The notes: generated by a model not told the origin, from the sequence alone. Positions 9,307-17,461 are shown, counted from the stretch's first letter. The stretch is 50,634 nt of DNA from Oscillospiraceae bacterium (GCA_015069215.1 SVJC01000002.1:1-50634); one strand, 5' to 3'. Numbers and translations: made by a program.

Positions 9307-10113
9307 ATGGCAGAAAACGAAGCACCCGTTTCCAAAAAGCAGAGGGTCTTAGGCATAATTCTCTGCATCCTGATCTTTGCCGCAGTCGGCGTTATCTCAT
9401 ATTTCATATGCAAGCCGATGCTCGAAATGAGCAAGGACCCCGCAGCTTTCCGCGCTTACATCGATGAGCAGGGAGTAAAGGGCTACCTGATGCTCATGGC
9501 GGCAATGTTCCTGCAGGTCGTTGCAGCCGTAATCCCCGGCGGACCTTTCGAGATCGCCGCGGGCTATGCTTTCGGCGTATGGAAAGGTGCACTCGTAGCC
9601 GATGTCGCAATGACTCTGGGAAGCCTTTTCGTATTCCTGATGGTAAGAAGATTCGGCACGAAATTCGCATGCCTATTCATCTCAAAGAAGAAGCTTGATT
9701 CCGTCAAGTTCTTCCACTATTCATCCAAGAGGGACCTTCTCGCATTCGTATTCTTCCTGATCCCGGGAACGCCCAAGGACATCTTCACTTACGTCATGGG
9801 CTTCACCGACATGAAGATACCCGTATGGATCTTCATCACGTTCGTAGGAAGATTCCCCGCGATACTTCTGTCTGCGATGAGCGGCGATTCGCTCGGCGCG
9901 AAGAATTACACGACGTTCATCATCATGATCGTCCTCATCGTGATCGTATGCATCGCAGGCAGCATCATATATTCCGTCTGGAAAAAAAAGCACGACGCGG
10001 CTGAAGCGGCAAAACTTGCTGACGAGGGCGCTGCAGGTGATGAGAAAGGACCTGCTGCTGTTGCTGTTGAGGCTGAGGCTTCTGCCGCTGAAGATCCTCC
10101 GGAAGGGAAATGA
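9307..10113 (+). CDS. TVP38/TMEM64 (DedA-like, VTT-domain) membrane protein
   Basis: A 268-residue integral membrane protein. The conserved VTT-type core spans about residues 60-190, with IPGGPFEIAAGYAFGVWKG, a following GSLFVFLMVRRFG segment, FFLIPGTPKD and FVGRFPAILLS. There are about five membrane segments and an Ala/Glu-rich cytoplasmic tail. Proteins of the wider DedA/VTT group move lipids; several DedA proteins are linked to undecaprenyl-phosphate recycling. It starts 3 nt after the glycerophosphotransferase-like gene with AAGG 7 nt upstream, so it very probably belongs to the phosphonate operon and may serve its lipid carrier (inference). The fold call is good; the substrate is unknown. 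Confidence 0.82.
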   Translation: MAENEAPVSKKQRVLGIILCILIFAAVGVISYFICKPMLEMSKDPAAFRAYIDEQGVKGYLMLMAAMFLQVVAAVIPGGPFEIAAGYAFGVWKGALVADVAMTLGSLFVFLMVRRFGTKFACLFISKKKLDSVKFFHYSSKRDLLAFVFFLIPGTPKDIFTYVMGFTDMKIPVWIFITFVGRFPAILLSAMSGDSLGAKNYTTFIIMIVLIVIVCIAGSIIYSVWKKKHDAAEAAKLADEGAAGDEKGPAAVAVEAEASAAEDPPEGK

Positions 10114-10194
10114 ACTTTTGCTTAAGCGTTTGCCAGAAATGTATTATCCTATAGACAGATAAGAGGCACCTCTGACAACAAGGGAGGCATTAAC

Positions 10195-10797
10195 ATGGAC
10201 GCTAAAACTTCTAAGATAATCTCCATCGGAAGATCCTTCGGTGCAGGCGGAAAGACCATCGGCAAAATGGTTTCCGAGATGCTTTCCATTCCGTATTACG
10301 ATTCGGAGATCTTAAGCGAGACTGCGAAAAACTGCGCCCTCGACGAGAAATATCTTGCGAGTGTTGACGAAAAAGAGATCAACGACGCGATCCTTTATAT
10401 GTCCGTCGGATTCATGACTCCCGAATATACTTCGATCCGTCAGATCGCCGCAAATGCCCAGAGGGAGGTCATTGAGAAGATCGCTTCCGAAGGACCCTGC
10501 GTCATCGTAGGACGCCGCGCAAACGAGATCCTGAAGGATAAGAAGAACTTAGTCAGCGTCTTTGTAACTGCATCCCTCGATTACAGGGCGGGCAGGATCG
10601 CAGAGCGCGAAGGGATCGACCTTAAGGCTGCAAAAAAGAGAGTCCAGAAAGCCGACAAGGAGCGCGCCGCTTACTATAACCAGTTCGGCGGTTCTGCGTG
10701 GGGTTATGCTTCAACTTACGATCTGTGCATCAACACGGAGACATTCGGCGATGACAAAGCCGCCGAGATGATAGTACGCCTCGTTACGAATAACTGA
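10195..10797 (+). CDS. Cytidylate kinase-like family protein
   Basis: A 200-residue P-loop protein of the cytidylate-kinase-like family. ISIGRSFGAGGKTIGKMVSE carries a P-loop-like GAGGKT near residues 15-20, followed by YYDSEIL, VIVGRRANEIL and a lid region with repeated basic residues (RIAEREG, AAKKRVQKADKERAAYYNQF). True Cmk phosphorylates CMP or dCMP; the substrate of this branch is uncertain. GGGAGG lies 7 nt before the ATG. A small hairpin (AGAGG-CA-CCTCT, 10162-10173) sits in its leader. It follows the phosphonate operon after an 81-nt gap. If that operon releases CMP, this kinase could recycle it (inference). It converges with zero spacing on the GGDEF/EAL gene. Confidence 0.82.
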   Translation: MDAKTSKIISIGRSFGAGGKTIGKMVSEMLSIPYYDSEILSETAKNCALDEKYLASVDEKEINDAILYMSVGFMTPEYTSIRQIAANAQREVIEKIASEGPCVIVGRRANEILKDKKNLVSVFVTASLDYRAGRIAEREGIDLKAAKKRVQKADKERAAYYNQFGGSAWGYASTYDLCINTETFGDDKAAEMIVRLVTNN

Positions 10798-12606
10798 TCA
10801 ATCCTGATTCTTGATGAAATCTGCCAGGGCTTCCGCACGCATGATGTTGCCCAGATACTTGCCCTGGAAAGTGTCGCAGCCGTAGCCTGCGAGTATCTCA
10901 AACTGTTCTTTTTCGCCAACGCCCGTGGCGCATACCTTGATGTCGGTATCGTGCATCAGGTCGATCGCTGATGCGGTGAGGATCCTGACGTCGGAATTGG
11001 ACGCGAGGTCAGAAGTGAAATGGCCGTCAAGCTTCAATACGGATACAGGCAGGAGCGGTATCGCGTTGAACGATGAATAGCCTCTGCCGAAGTTATCCAA
11101 TGCGATCCTTACGCCGGTGGAATCGAGGAGCTCGATCACCGAACGGATGTCTGCAAGTTCAGTGATGAGGCTCTCTTCGGGAAGGTCAAGGATGAGGTTT
11201 CTGATCTCGCATTCCGTAGCGGCGACAGTGCTCGAGAATGACCTGACGAAGTTCTCTTCCTTGAGCTGGTTAGCCGAAATGTTAACGGTCATTGTAAGAT
11301 CGGGACGGAGCTTGTTGATGTCCGCAAGAGTTTTCAATGCTTCGATCAGCGAGAGCTTTCCGATGCGGCGGATGTAGCCGGAATTCTCGGCTGCCGCGAT
11401 GAAGTCCTGAGGACTTATGAAGGTATCGTTATGCTTGAAACGCATGAATGCCTCAAAGCCTATGAGTTCGCGGTCTGACGAGTAGCAGGGCTGATAGACC
11501 ATGTAGATGTCCTTGTTGCGGATCGCATCATCGAAAATGGCGGTGATCTCTTCTCTCGTCTTGCCGTCGAAGATCGTGTCGTTGTCTTCCGTACTCGTGG
11601 AGATCGGTGTCTGTGTACCGATCATTGATTCTTCAGCCTTTATGATGAGCTCGCCCGCGATCCTGCTGTCCTTGGGGTAATCCGCAATGCCGCAGGAAAT
11701 GTGCACGTCCATTGAATCCGAACCTGCCTCGAAAGCCCTGGCGCCTGCACGGCGGAGTTTCTCTGCGTATTCCTTGAGATCGTCACCTTTAAGTTTTCTT
11801 CTTTCGAGTATGAGGAAATCAGCATCTACGATCCTTGCGACCATGTCTGAAGGATCTGCTGCTTCACGGACCTTGTGTGCCATGTTCTGGATGAAGAGGT
11901 CCATGGAATTGTGGCCGATCCTTCGGGAGATCAGCTCGGAATTATCGAGTGAGAGATATATGACAGTGAACGGCTTGCATTCATTGTCGGGGATGTTGGA
12001 TTCGCGCTGTGAATTGATGTCCTCTGCGATGAGACGTGAGATCCTCTCGGTTATCATGTCCCTGCCGGGGAGGGTGGTGAGAGGGTCAAGGGAAGATGCG
12101 ATGTTGCGTCCGATAGCATCGTTGACCTCGTTGCTCGAGCCGGATCTCTGATGGCTTACGATGAGGCTCGTACGCTTGAACATCTCTTCTTCGAGTTCCT
12201 TGTTGATGCGTCTGCCGCGCTCTTCCTTCTGCTCTTTTTCGATCCTGCTGATCTTGGCAGCGATCCTCGTGATGTAATACTGCATCAGAAGGATGATCAT
12301 CATGGCGGTAAATGCCATGCCGCCCAGAAGGATCGCATCCCTGTTGCCAAGCCTGAAATACTCGTACGTATATACGAGGCACAGCATGATGTTCAAAACA
12401 AACGAGATATAGAAACCGAATTTGCCTAATGCGACACAGATGAGGAATGACAGGAGCATCAGTGCGATGCCGATCATGAACTTAGTCTCGGTGACCACCA
12501 TCAGCTGGAGCGCCACGAGTGCCATGAACAGAAAAACGCCCAAGATAAGGACGGTCATGTACGCCGCGCCGGATTTTAAAAAGATCCTGTCCGTTTTAGT
12601 ATCCAT
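10798..12606 (-). CDS. Membrane GGDEF/EAL-domain protein with degenerate motifs
   Basis: 602 residues. About four membrane segments (15-115) precede a short coiled linker, a GGDEF-like domain (about 175-330) and an EAL-like domain (about 350-600). The GGDEF signature is lost (IVDADF in its place). In the EAL domain EAL reads EAF, the catalytic DDFG reads DNFG, and the AEGVE motif reads ATGVG, although the Asn of VNIS, the Lys of LKLD and the Gln of FQGK remain. It is therefore probably a c-di-GMP-binding or signalling protein rather than a working cyclase or phosphodiesterase. No Shine-Dalgarno is visible before the ATG; a CATAAT hexamer ends 8 nt upstream, which would fit a leaderless transcript. 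Domain identity is sure; loss of activity is inferred. Confidence 0.88.
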   Translation of the reverse strand: MDTKTDRIFLKSGAAYMTVLILGVFLFMALVALQLMVVTETKFMIGIALMLLSFLICVALGKFGFYISFVLNIMLCLVYTYEYFRLGNRDAILLGGMAFTAMMIILLMQYYITRIAAKISRIEKEQKEERGRRINKELEEEMFKRTSLIVSHQRSGSSNEVNDAIGRNIASSLDPLTTLPGRDMITERISRLIAEDINSQRESNIPDNECKPFTVIYLSLDNSELISRRIGHNSMDLFIQNMAHKVREAADPSDMVARIVDADFLILERRKLKGDDLKEYAEKLRRAGARAFEAGSDSMDVHISCGIADYPKDSRIAGELIIKAEESMIGTQTPISTSTEDNDTIFDGKTREEITAIFDDAIRNKDIYMVYQPCYSSDRELIGFEAFMRFKHNDTFISPQDFIAAAENSGYIRRIGKLSLIEALKTLADINKLRPDLTMTVNISANQLKEENFVRSFSSTVAATECEIRNLILDLPEESLITELADIRSVIELLDSTGVRIALDNFGRGYSSFNAIPLLPVSVLKLDGHFTSDLASNSDVRILTASAIDLMHDTDIKVCATGVGEKEQFEILAGYGCDTFQGKYLGNIMRAEALADFIKNQD

Positions 12607-12669
12607 ACAGATATATTATGTAGGGAACAGTGCTAATTATGTATTAAATAAAAGTTAAATTTCTGGGAC

Positions 12670-12690
12670 ATTACATCACATTGATGTAAT
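12670..12690. repeat. Perfect 21-bp inverted repeat
   Basis: Arms ATTACATCA and TGATGTAAT flank a 3-nt centre (CAT). The repeat abuts the stop codon of the acidic lipoprotein gene and lies 64 bp upstream of the GGDEF/EAL gene, both on the minus strand. No T-tract follows, so it could be a protein-binding operator for the downstream gene or an RNA-stabilising hairpin. Confidence 0.6.
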
Positions 12691-13353
12691 TCAAGCACCG
12701 TCTGCGCCGTCATCAGGCTCTTCTTCATCATCGCCGTCACTGTTGTCTTCACCTTCGAAATCATCATCTTCAGACTCGTCGTAGTAATCGTCGTCGTCTT
12801 CATCGTCATCGTCGACGTGGCCCGCGGGAGGCTCCTTTTCGCCAATGTCCTTGGGCTTCTGATTGATCTTGAAGATCGAATAATCGACCTCGGGTTTTCC
12901 GTTCCTGATGTTAAGTCCCCATGAAGCGACAACGTAACCTACATTGTCCGTGTCGCAAAGGACCATTGAATATTCGCCGTCCTCGATGTCTTCGACGGAC
13001 ACCTTGAAATAGTAGTCGGATGAATCCGACAATCCCTCATCGAAAAAGGCATATGTGTACTGGTTGTCGTCAGCATCCTCTTCATAGACATAGTCGCCCT
13101 TGAGGCAGACGCCTAGCCAGGCATCGGTCTCGAGAGCTATTTTCTTGCTCACTTTGAATACGATGAATTTACCGTCGACCGCGAATCTGATCTGGTCGGG
13201 GACCGCAGTGTTTTCGGTGGAGGAAGGACCTGATCCGGCCGAGCTCCCGGAGGCGCCTGATACGCCGGCGTCACCTGAAGGAGCCTTTTTGCAGGCCGCC
13301 ATGGAAAAAGTCATCGTCATGGCGAGGATCAATGTCAGTATCTTCTTTTTCAT
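12691..13353 (-). CDS. Lipoprotein with strongly acidic C-terminus
   Basis: A 220-residue secreted lipoprotein: MKKKILTLILAMTMTFSMAACKK gives a signal peptide with lipobox SMAAC. A short Ser/Gly/Pro linker and a domain of about 120 residues follow (IRFAVDGKFIVFKVSKKIAL, SVEDIEDGEYSMVLCD), then a tail of almost only Asp and Glu (about 45 residues). I do not recognise the central domain. The ORF track starts at 13389, but the signal peptide begins at the ATG at 13353. There is no Shine-Dalgarno there; instead an extended -10-like TGTTAGAAT ends 8 nt upstream, suggesting a leaderless mRNA. The acidic tail might bind Ca2+ or basic wall components (speculative). The gene is divergent from the sigma factor gene. 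Confidence 0.75.
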   Translation of the reverse strand: MKKKILTLILAMTMTFSMAACKKAPSGDAGVSGASGSSAGSGPSSTENTAVPDQIRFAVDGKFIVFKVSKKIALETDAWLGVCLKGDYVYEEDADDNQYTYAFFDEGLSDSSDYYFKVSVEDIEDGEYSMVLCDTDNVGYVVASWGLNIRNGKPEVDYSIFKINQKPKDIGEKEPPAGHVDDDDEDDDDYYDESEDDDFEGEDNSDGDDEEEPDDGADGA

Positions 13354-13401
13354 ATTTAGCAATTCTAACACCTGTTTTCGAAAAAGCATACAACGGGCAT
13401 C

Positions 13402-13432
13402 CGGGGCCCCGATTAAAAAAGATTGATATAAT
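13402..13432 (+). promoter_or_regulatory. Candidate promoter and palindrome upstream of the ECF sigma gene
   Basis: An extended -10 box TGATATAAT (13424-13432) lies 85 nt before the sigma factor start. A perfect GC-rich palindrome CGGGGCCCCG (13402-13411) covers the -35 region, where no consensus -35 is seen, so it may be an operator. Position in the divergent gap fits regulation of the sigma/anti-sigma pair. Confidence 0.4.
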
Positions 13433-13517
13433 AGTCTCCGCGGTTATAATCTTAAGTGCAACATTATTGTCCGCTCATCTGTATATAGTGCAGAAGCGGA
13501 AGAAAACAGGAGACGTC

Positions 13518-14189
13518 ATGATATTCGGCTTAACTCTCAGATTTCCGCTTTGGAACTTCTTCTCCGTGTTCGCACGGGGCGGAAGCGAAAGCAAAAACAT
13601 GAGACCCGCACCGGCAGTTCCGGGCGGCCTTGCCGGTGAAGCACGTTCTTCTGATGAGAATATGAATGCCGCAAGAAGGCAGTGTTCCAAAGAGGAGATC
13701 GAGGCCGCAGCCGAAGAGGTGCTGAACACGTTGGGAGACGCGATCTTAAGGCTCGCTTTCTCCTACCTGCACAACAGGGAGGATGCCGAAGACATCCTTC
13801 AGGAGACGATGATAAAGCTCGTCACGCAGATGCCGGTCTTCGAAAATGAGAAACACCGCAAGGCGTGGCTCATGACGGTTGCAGCGAACCTGGCCAAGAA
13901 CAGGATCGAATACAACAAGGTAAGGGACTGCGCCGAGCTCAACGAAGAGCTCGCCGGAGCCGAGGAAGAGGACAGGAATGTGAGCGATGACCTGTCCGCA
14001 ATATGGAAAGCTGTCGAGCAGCTGCCGGTGAACCAGCGTGAAGCGATCCACCTGTTCTATCAGGAAGGATACAAGACCGCTGAGATCGCTGAGATACTTG
14101 GACGCTCGGAAGCTACAGTCCGTTCCGACTTAAAGCGCGGAAGGGACAAGCTCAAAATACTGTTAAAGGAGGCAGCCGACTTTGAATAA
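13518..14189 (+). CDS. ECF-type RNA polymerase sigma factor
   Basis: A 223-residue sigma-70-family protein. Region 2 reads DAILRLAFSYLHNREDAEDILQETM and KAWLMTVAANLAKNRI. Region 4 reads LPVNQREAIHLFYQEGYKTAEIA with the helix-turn-helix GRSEATVRSDLKRGRDKL. About 65 N-terminal residues before region 2 are unusual for an ECF factor. The track ORF starts at 13332, but GGAG 5 nt before the ATG at 13518 marks the start; the upstream part overlaps the divergent lipoprotein promoter. It overlaps the next gene by 8 nt, the usual layout of a sigma/anti-sigma pair. The target regulon is unknown. Confidence 0.85.
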   Translation: MIFGLTLRFPLWNFFSVFARGGSESKNMRPAPAVPGGLAGEARSSDENMNAARRQCSKEEIEAAAEEVLNTLGDAILRLAFSYLHNREDAEDILQETMIKLVTQMPVFENEKHRKAWLMTVAANLAKNRIEYNKVRDCAELNEELAGAEEEDRNVSDDLSAIWKAVEQLPVNQREAIHLFYQEGYKTAEIAEILGRSEATVRSDLKRGRDKLKILLKEAADFE

Positions 14190-15057
14190 GTATAACGAGA
14201 TAATGAGTCATGTCAGAGTCGACGACGATATGCACCGTCGTGTAATGGCAGCTGTCTCCAAGGCTCTTGACGAGCCCGCAGCCGTTTCGAAGATAGAAAG
14301 AAACGATGGAAATGAGTACTCAGGGCCCGTCAGGAAGAAGGCAAAGATATCCGTCCTGAGGATCTTTTCGATCGCTGCATGCGCCGTACTCGTTGCAGGC
14401 GGTGCGATAGTACTTGCGAGAAACTTCTCCGGTTCAACAAAGAGCGCGAATTACAATGCATTGTCAACTGCTGCAGCCGTGGAGGAAGACGCAGGTCATG
14501 TAAAGTCAGATAAATCCGTTGAAGGCATCCGGAGCAATGGCAAAGAGCGTGACAACGCAACCGTTGCCGCAGGTGAGACCGAAGCCCTTGAAGAAGAGAC
14601 CACATCGGCAGAGGTCAATGCTGCGCTCGGAGGCGACAAAGACAACAAGAATAAGACTTTCATGGCCGGAACAAACAATGACTATTCCTCCATCAAGAAG
14701 CTCATGCCTTTCAGGGTCAAGACCGTAGGCTCATCAACCTATGGCGAAATGAACATCAGCTCATTGGTCTTCACCGGAGAAAACGGTGAGAAGGCTGTAT
14801 TGTTCTTTGCCAAGGAAGGCACTGATCTCGTGAAGAATTACTATCCGAAGTTCAAGGGCGAGGCAGCTCTCCTCCAGAGCGAAGGAGGCCAGGTATTCTA
14901 CGCGATCGACACCTCTGTCGGAGCAAAGCAGCAGGTTGGCACCACCGGACCTTATGACGCCGTTACATGGACAAAGAACGGCACGGTCTACATGCTGTCA
15001 TTCAACACCAAGACTGACGTTGCCGTATTCATTTCCCTGATGGAAAAGATTGGTTAA
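14182..15057 (+). CDS. Probable anti-sigma factor, single-pass membrane protein
   Basis: 291 residues, beginning with TTG (AGGAGG stands about 8 nt upstream) inside the 3' end of the sigma gene. A cytoplasmic N-terminus of about 55 residues (MSHVRVDDDMHRRVMAAVSKAL) precedes one membrane segment (VLRIFSIAACAVLVAGGAIVLA, about 55-75). A low-complexity linker and an extracytoplasmic domain of about 130 residues (LMPFRVKTVGSSTYGEM...) follow. I do not recognise the outer domain by name. Topology, overlap and translational coupling with an ECF sigma gene support an anti-sigma or sensor role, which is inference. Confidence 0.7.
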   Translation: MNKYNEIMSHVRVDDDMHRRVMAAVSKALDEPAAVSKIERNDGNEYSGPVRKKAKISVLRIFSIAACAVLVAGGAIVLARNFSGSTKSANYNALSTAAAVEEDAGHVKSDKSVEGIRSNGKERDNATVAAGETEALEEETTSAEVNAALGGDKDNKNKTFMAGTNNDYSSIKKLMPFRVKTVGSSTYGEMNISSLVFTGENGEKAVLFFAKEGTDLVKNYYPKFKGEAALLQSEGGQVFYAIDTSVGAKQQVGTTGPYDAVTWTKNGTVYMLSFNTKTDVAVFISLMEKIG

Positions 15058-15140
15058 ATAAAATATTAAAGTTATAGTGTATAATCTGCTTATACTTGGC
15101 CGGGCATCTCTACGTTCCCGGAGAAAGGCAGAAATACATT

Positions 15141-16010
15141 ATGATTTGTCCCATTTGTGGTAAAGAAAATCCGGACGGCTCGACATTCTGTGCCGGATGC
15201 GGCAACTCCATGGTTCCCCAGGCGCCTGTAGCTCCTGCAGCTCCCATCATCCCGCAGCAGCCCGCTCCTCAGGCCCAGCCTCAGCAGCAGTACGCACAGC
15301 CCCATCAGCAGTATGCCCAGCCCCAGTATGCTCAGCCTCAGCAGCAGTATGCGGCCCCGGCAGCAGCTCCTGCAAACAGGCCTGCCGGCCCTTCTTTCGG
15401 CGACTATTTCAAGTCGCTCTTCAATGCTGCCATTAAGCCTGCCACAGGCTGCAGCGAAGAAGTAAAGAAGTATGAAAGGATCGGCCATGCGCTCATCCTT
15501 ACGGCGATCGTAGTCGGCATCCTTACGATCCTGAGCTTCACGTCTTCAGTCATCACGACCACCATAGGCCAATACTGGCCCTCAACAAACGTGGGAGTAA
15601 TGATCAGACTTATCACCAGATTCTTCTCACCTTTGGTCCACTATGCACTCAGGACAGCAGGTTTTGCAGGCATCATGGTGCTTATCGGTCTCATCACGAA
15701 GGAGAAGTGGTCATTCCCCAGAATGCTTGCGATCAGCTCCATGGCAATCTTCCCTGCAGAAGTTGTCGATCTTGTTCTTTATGACATCCTCTCAAGCATT
15801 TCGATCGCATCTACCGTTTTCAACACATTGATGAAGATCTTCCCGCTTACGACGATCCTTTCTTCAGCAGCTTCCATCTATGCATTCATCATCATGTATG
15901 AGGGAATCACGCAGGAGTCAAAGCTTACGGGAAACAAGAAGGTGTTCGTCTACGTCATCGCATACGTTGTCCTCGCATTTGTTTCACGTTACATCTCACT
16001 CGTTCTCTGA
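15141..16010 (+). CDS. Zinc-ribbon and Yip1-like membrane protein
   Basis: 289 residues. The protein opens with a zinc ribbon, CPICGKENPDGSTFCAGCG. A Pro/Gln/Ala/Tyr-rich repetitive stretch follows (QQQYAQP-type units, residues about 25-80), then a Yip1-like domain with about five membrane segments (about 110-289). Such proteins are common in Firmicutes and have no firmly assigned function. The track start at 15096 is replaced by the ATG at 15141, directly before the zinc ribbon; the Shine-Dalgarno is weak (AAAGG, about 12 nt away). A TATAAT at 15080-15085 may be its -10 box. A terminator follows. Confidence 0.78.
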   Translation: MICPICGKENPDGSTFCAGCGNSMVPQAPVAPAAPIIPQQPAPQAQPQQQYAQPHQQYAQPQYAQPQQQYAAPAAAPANRPAGPSFGDYFKSLFNAAIKPATGCSEEVKKYERIGHALILTAIVVGILTILSFTSSVITTTIGQYWPSTNVGVMIRLITRFFSPLVHYALRTAGFAGIMVLIGLITKEKWSFPRMLAISSMAIFPAEVVDLVLYDILSSISIASTVFNTLMKIFPLTTILSSAASIYAFIIMYEGITQESKLTGNKKVFVYVIAYVVLAFVSRYISLVL

Positions 16011-16036
16011 GTAACCCCGGATCTTTCCGGTTCAAG

Positions 16037-16061
16037 GGACTGCCTTGTGCAGTCCTTTTTT
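16037..16061 (+). terminator. Rho-independent terminator after the zinc-ribbon/Yip1 gene
   Basis: A perfect 7-bp stem GGACTGC/GCAGTCC with a 5-nt loop is followed at once by TTTTTT. It ends the transcript of the gene stopping at 16010. Confidence 0.88.
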
Positions 16062-16140
16062 ATGCTCTTTTCCCGCACTGCAACAAAACCCGCTGCTGCA
16101 CTGTATATATGGCATAAGCGAAAAACGGAGGAAAAGAATA

Positions 16141-17436
16141 ATGAAAAAGTTTATCGGAAAAAGAGCTGTTGTCGCAGGACTTACTGCAACCATGCTCCTC
16201 ACCGGATGCGCAAAAACCGCACCCGCACCTGCTGAAAAGCCCCTCAAGAATGACCCGCAGGTGAAAGCCGAGATCAATCTTGAGGCAGTCGGAAACCACA
16301 AGTTCGACGAAGAAAAGTTAAATGACGGCTACGGCGAATTCACTTTCAAGATGCTCGCAATGGCGGCCGCCAAGGCACAAGAGGCAAACATCATGATCTC
16401 GCCCGCCTCGATAATGATGGCGCTCGACATGTGTGCCGCAGGTGCAAAAGGGGAGACCTTAAAGCAGATCAACGATCTTTTCGCGAAGAACACGGATCCT
16501 TTAGATCAGCAGGCTTTTGCAGCCGAAATGATGAAGAGGATAAACAACGCCAAGAAGGTTGATTTCGCCTGCGCAAATGCCATCTGGAACAACGAGAACA
16601 TGCTTGGCGACAAGGTCAACGCAACTTATATCAACTACATCAAGAAGACATTTGAAGCTGAATTCCATTCGGGCAAATTCGACGGAAGGACTCATGAGCA
16701 GATCAACAAGTGGGTAGATGACAAGACACATCACATGATCCCGGACATCATCAACGAGCCGTTAGATCCCACGACCGTCATGGTCCTGGTCAACGCGATC
16801 CGTTTTGAAGGAGAGTGGAAGAAAGGTTATTCCGACGGAGATGTTTCCGATCAGGATTTCAAGGGCACCAACGGGACAAAGAAGGCAAAGATGCTTTCCG
16901 GCACCGAAAAGGGTTATTTCTCCACATCCAAGGCAACAGGCTTCATCAAGTACTATGAAGGCGACGAATATGCCTTCATCGCCATCCTTCCAAACGACCA
17001 GAAGGTCAGTGCTAACGATTTCCTCAAGGACTTCTCACACGACGATTACAAGGAGTTCATCAAGAGCCGCAAGTTAGTCGATGTAAACACTCTCATGCCC
17101 GAATTCAAGTCTGACTACATGGTCCGGTGCAATGATCTGCTCAAGGCACTTGGCGTAAAGGACGCATTCGATCCTGATCTCGCAAACTTCAAAGGGATCG
17201 CTGACACAAAACCTGAGAACATATATATTTCGAACGTCCTTCACAAGACCCACATTGAGGTCGACCGCAAGGGCACCAAGGCAGCCGCGGCCACGGCGAT
17301 CCAGACGGAAGCAAATTGCGCAATGCCTTCTGACATGCCGAAATCCGTCATCTGCGACAGACCTTATGTTTATGCGATCGTTGATACGCTGAACATGAAC
17401 CCGATCTTCATCGGCACGGTCAACAACGTCGACTGA
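16141..17436 (+). CDS. Lipoprotein serpin (serine/cysteine protease inhibitor family)
   Basis: 431 residues: a lipoprotein signal (lipobox LLTGC) and then a full serpin domain. Recognisable parts are NIMISPASIMMALDMCAAGAKGET, FACANAIWNN, INKWVDDKTHHMIPDII, VLVNAIRFEGEWKK, the breach/shutter region VLHKTHIEVDRKGTKAAAATA and C-terminal RPYVYAIVDT.NMNPIFIGTV. The hinge GTKAAAATA has the small residues of inhibitory serpins, so it probably traps proteases outside the cell. Counting from the hinge Gly as P15 puts P1 at Asn with Cys next, but the loop is about five residues longer than in alpha-1-antitrypsin, so P1 is uncertain. The ATG at 16141 follows GGAGG; the track start at 16045 is too far upstream. 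Family call is sure; target protease unknown. Confidence 0.92.
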   Translation: MKKFIGKRAVVAGLTATMLLTGCAKTAPAPAEKPLKNDPQVKAEINLEAVGNHKFDEEKLNDGYGEFTFKMLAMAAAKAQEANIMISPASIMMALDMCAAGAKGETLKQINDLFAKNTDPLDQQAFAAEMMKRINNAKKVDFACANAIWNNENMLGDKVNATYINYIKKTFEAEFHSGKFDGRTHEQINKWVDDKTHHMIPDIINEPLDPTTVMVLVNAIRFEGEWKKGYSDGDVSDQDFKGTNGTKKAKMLSGTEKGYFSTSKATGFIKYYEGDEYAFIAILPNDQKVSANDFLKDFSHDDYKEFIKSRKLVDVNTLMPEFKSDYMVRCNDLLKALGVKDAFDPDLANFKGIADTKPENIYISNVLHKTHIEVDRKGTKAAAATAIQTEANCAMPSDMPKSVICDRPYVYAIVDTLNMNPIFIGTVNNVD

Positions 17437-17461
17437 CGCTTCTATTACTTGTCATTCCCAC

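Noticed and set aside
1-10113. Fosfomycin-type or phosphinothricin-type antibiotic cluster
   Set aside because: Only the early shared steps are present; the methyltransferase, epoxidase, peptide-forming and self-resistance genes are absent, and the transferase and sulfatase genes point to a surface polymer.
10130-10155. Promoter TTGCCA ... TATCCT or TATAGA before the cytidylate-kinase-like gene
   Set aside because: Spacings are 9 and 14 nt, too short for a normal promoter.
11687-12429. Plus-strand ORFs 11687-12151 and 12151-12429
   Set aside because: Antisense to the GGDEF/EAL gene, low-complexity composition, no start signals.
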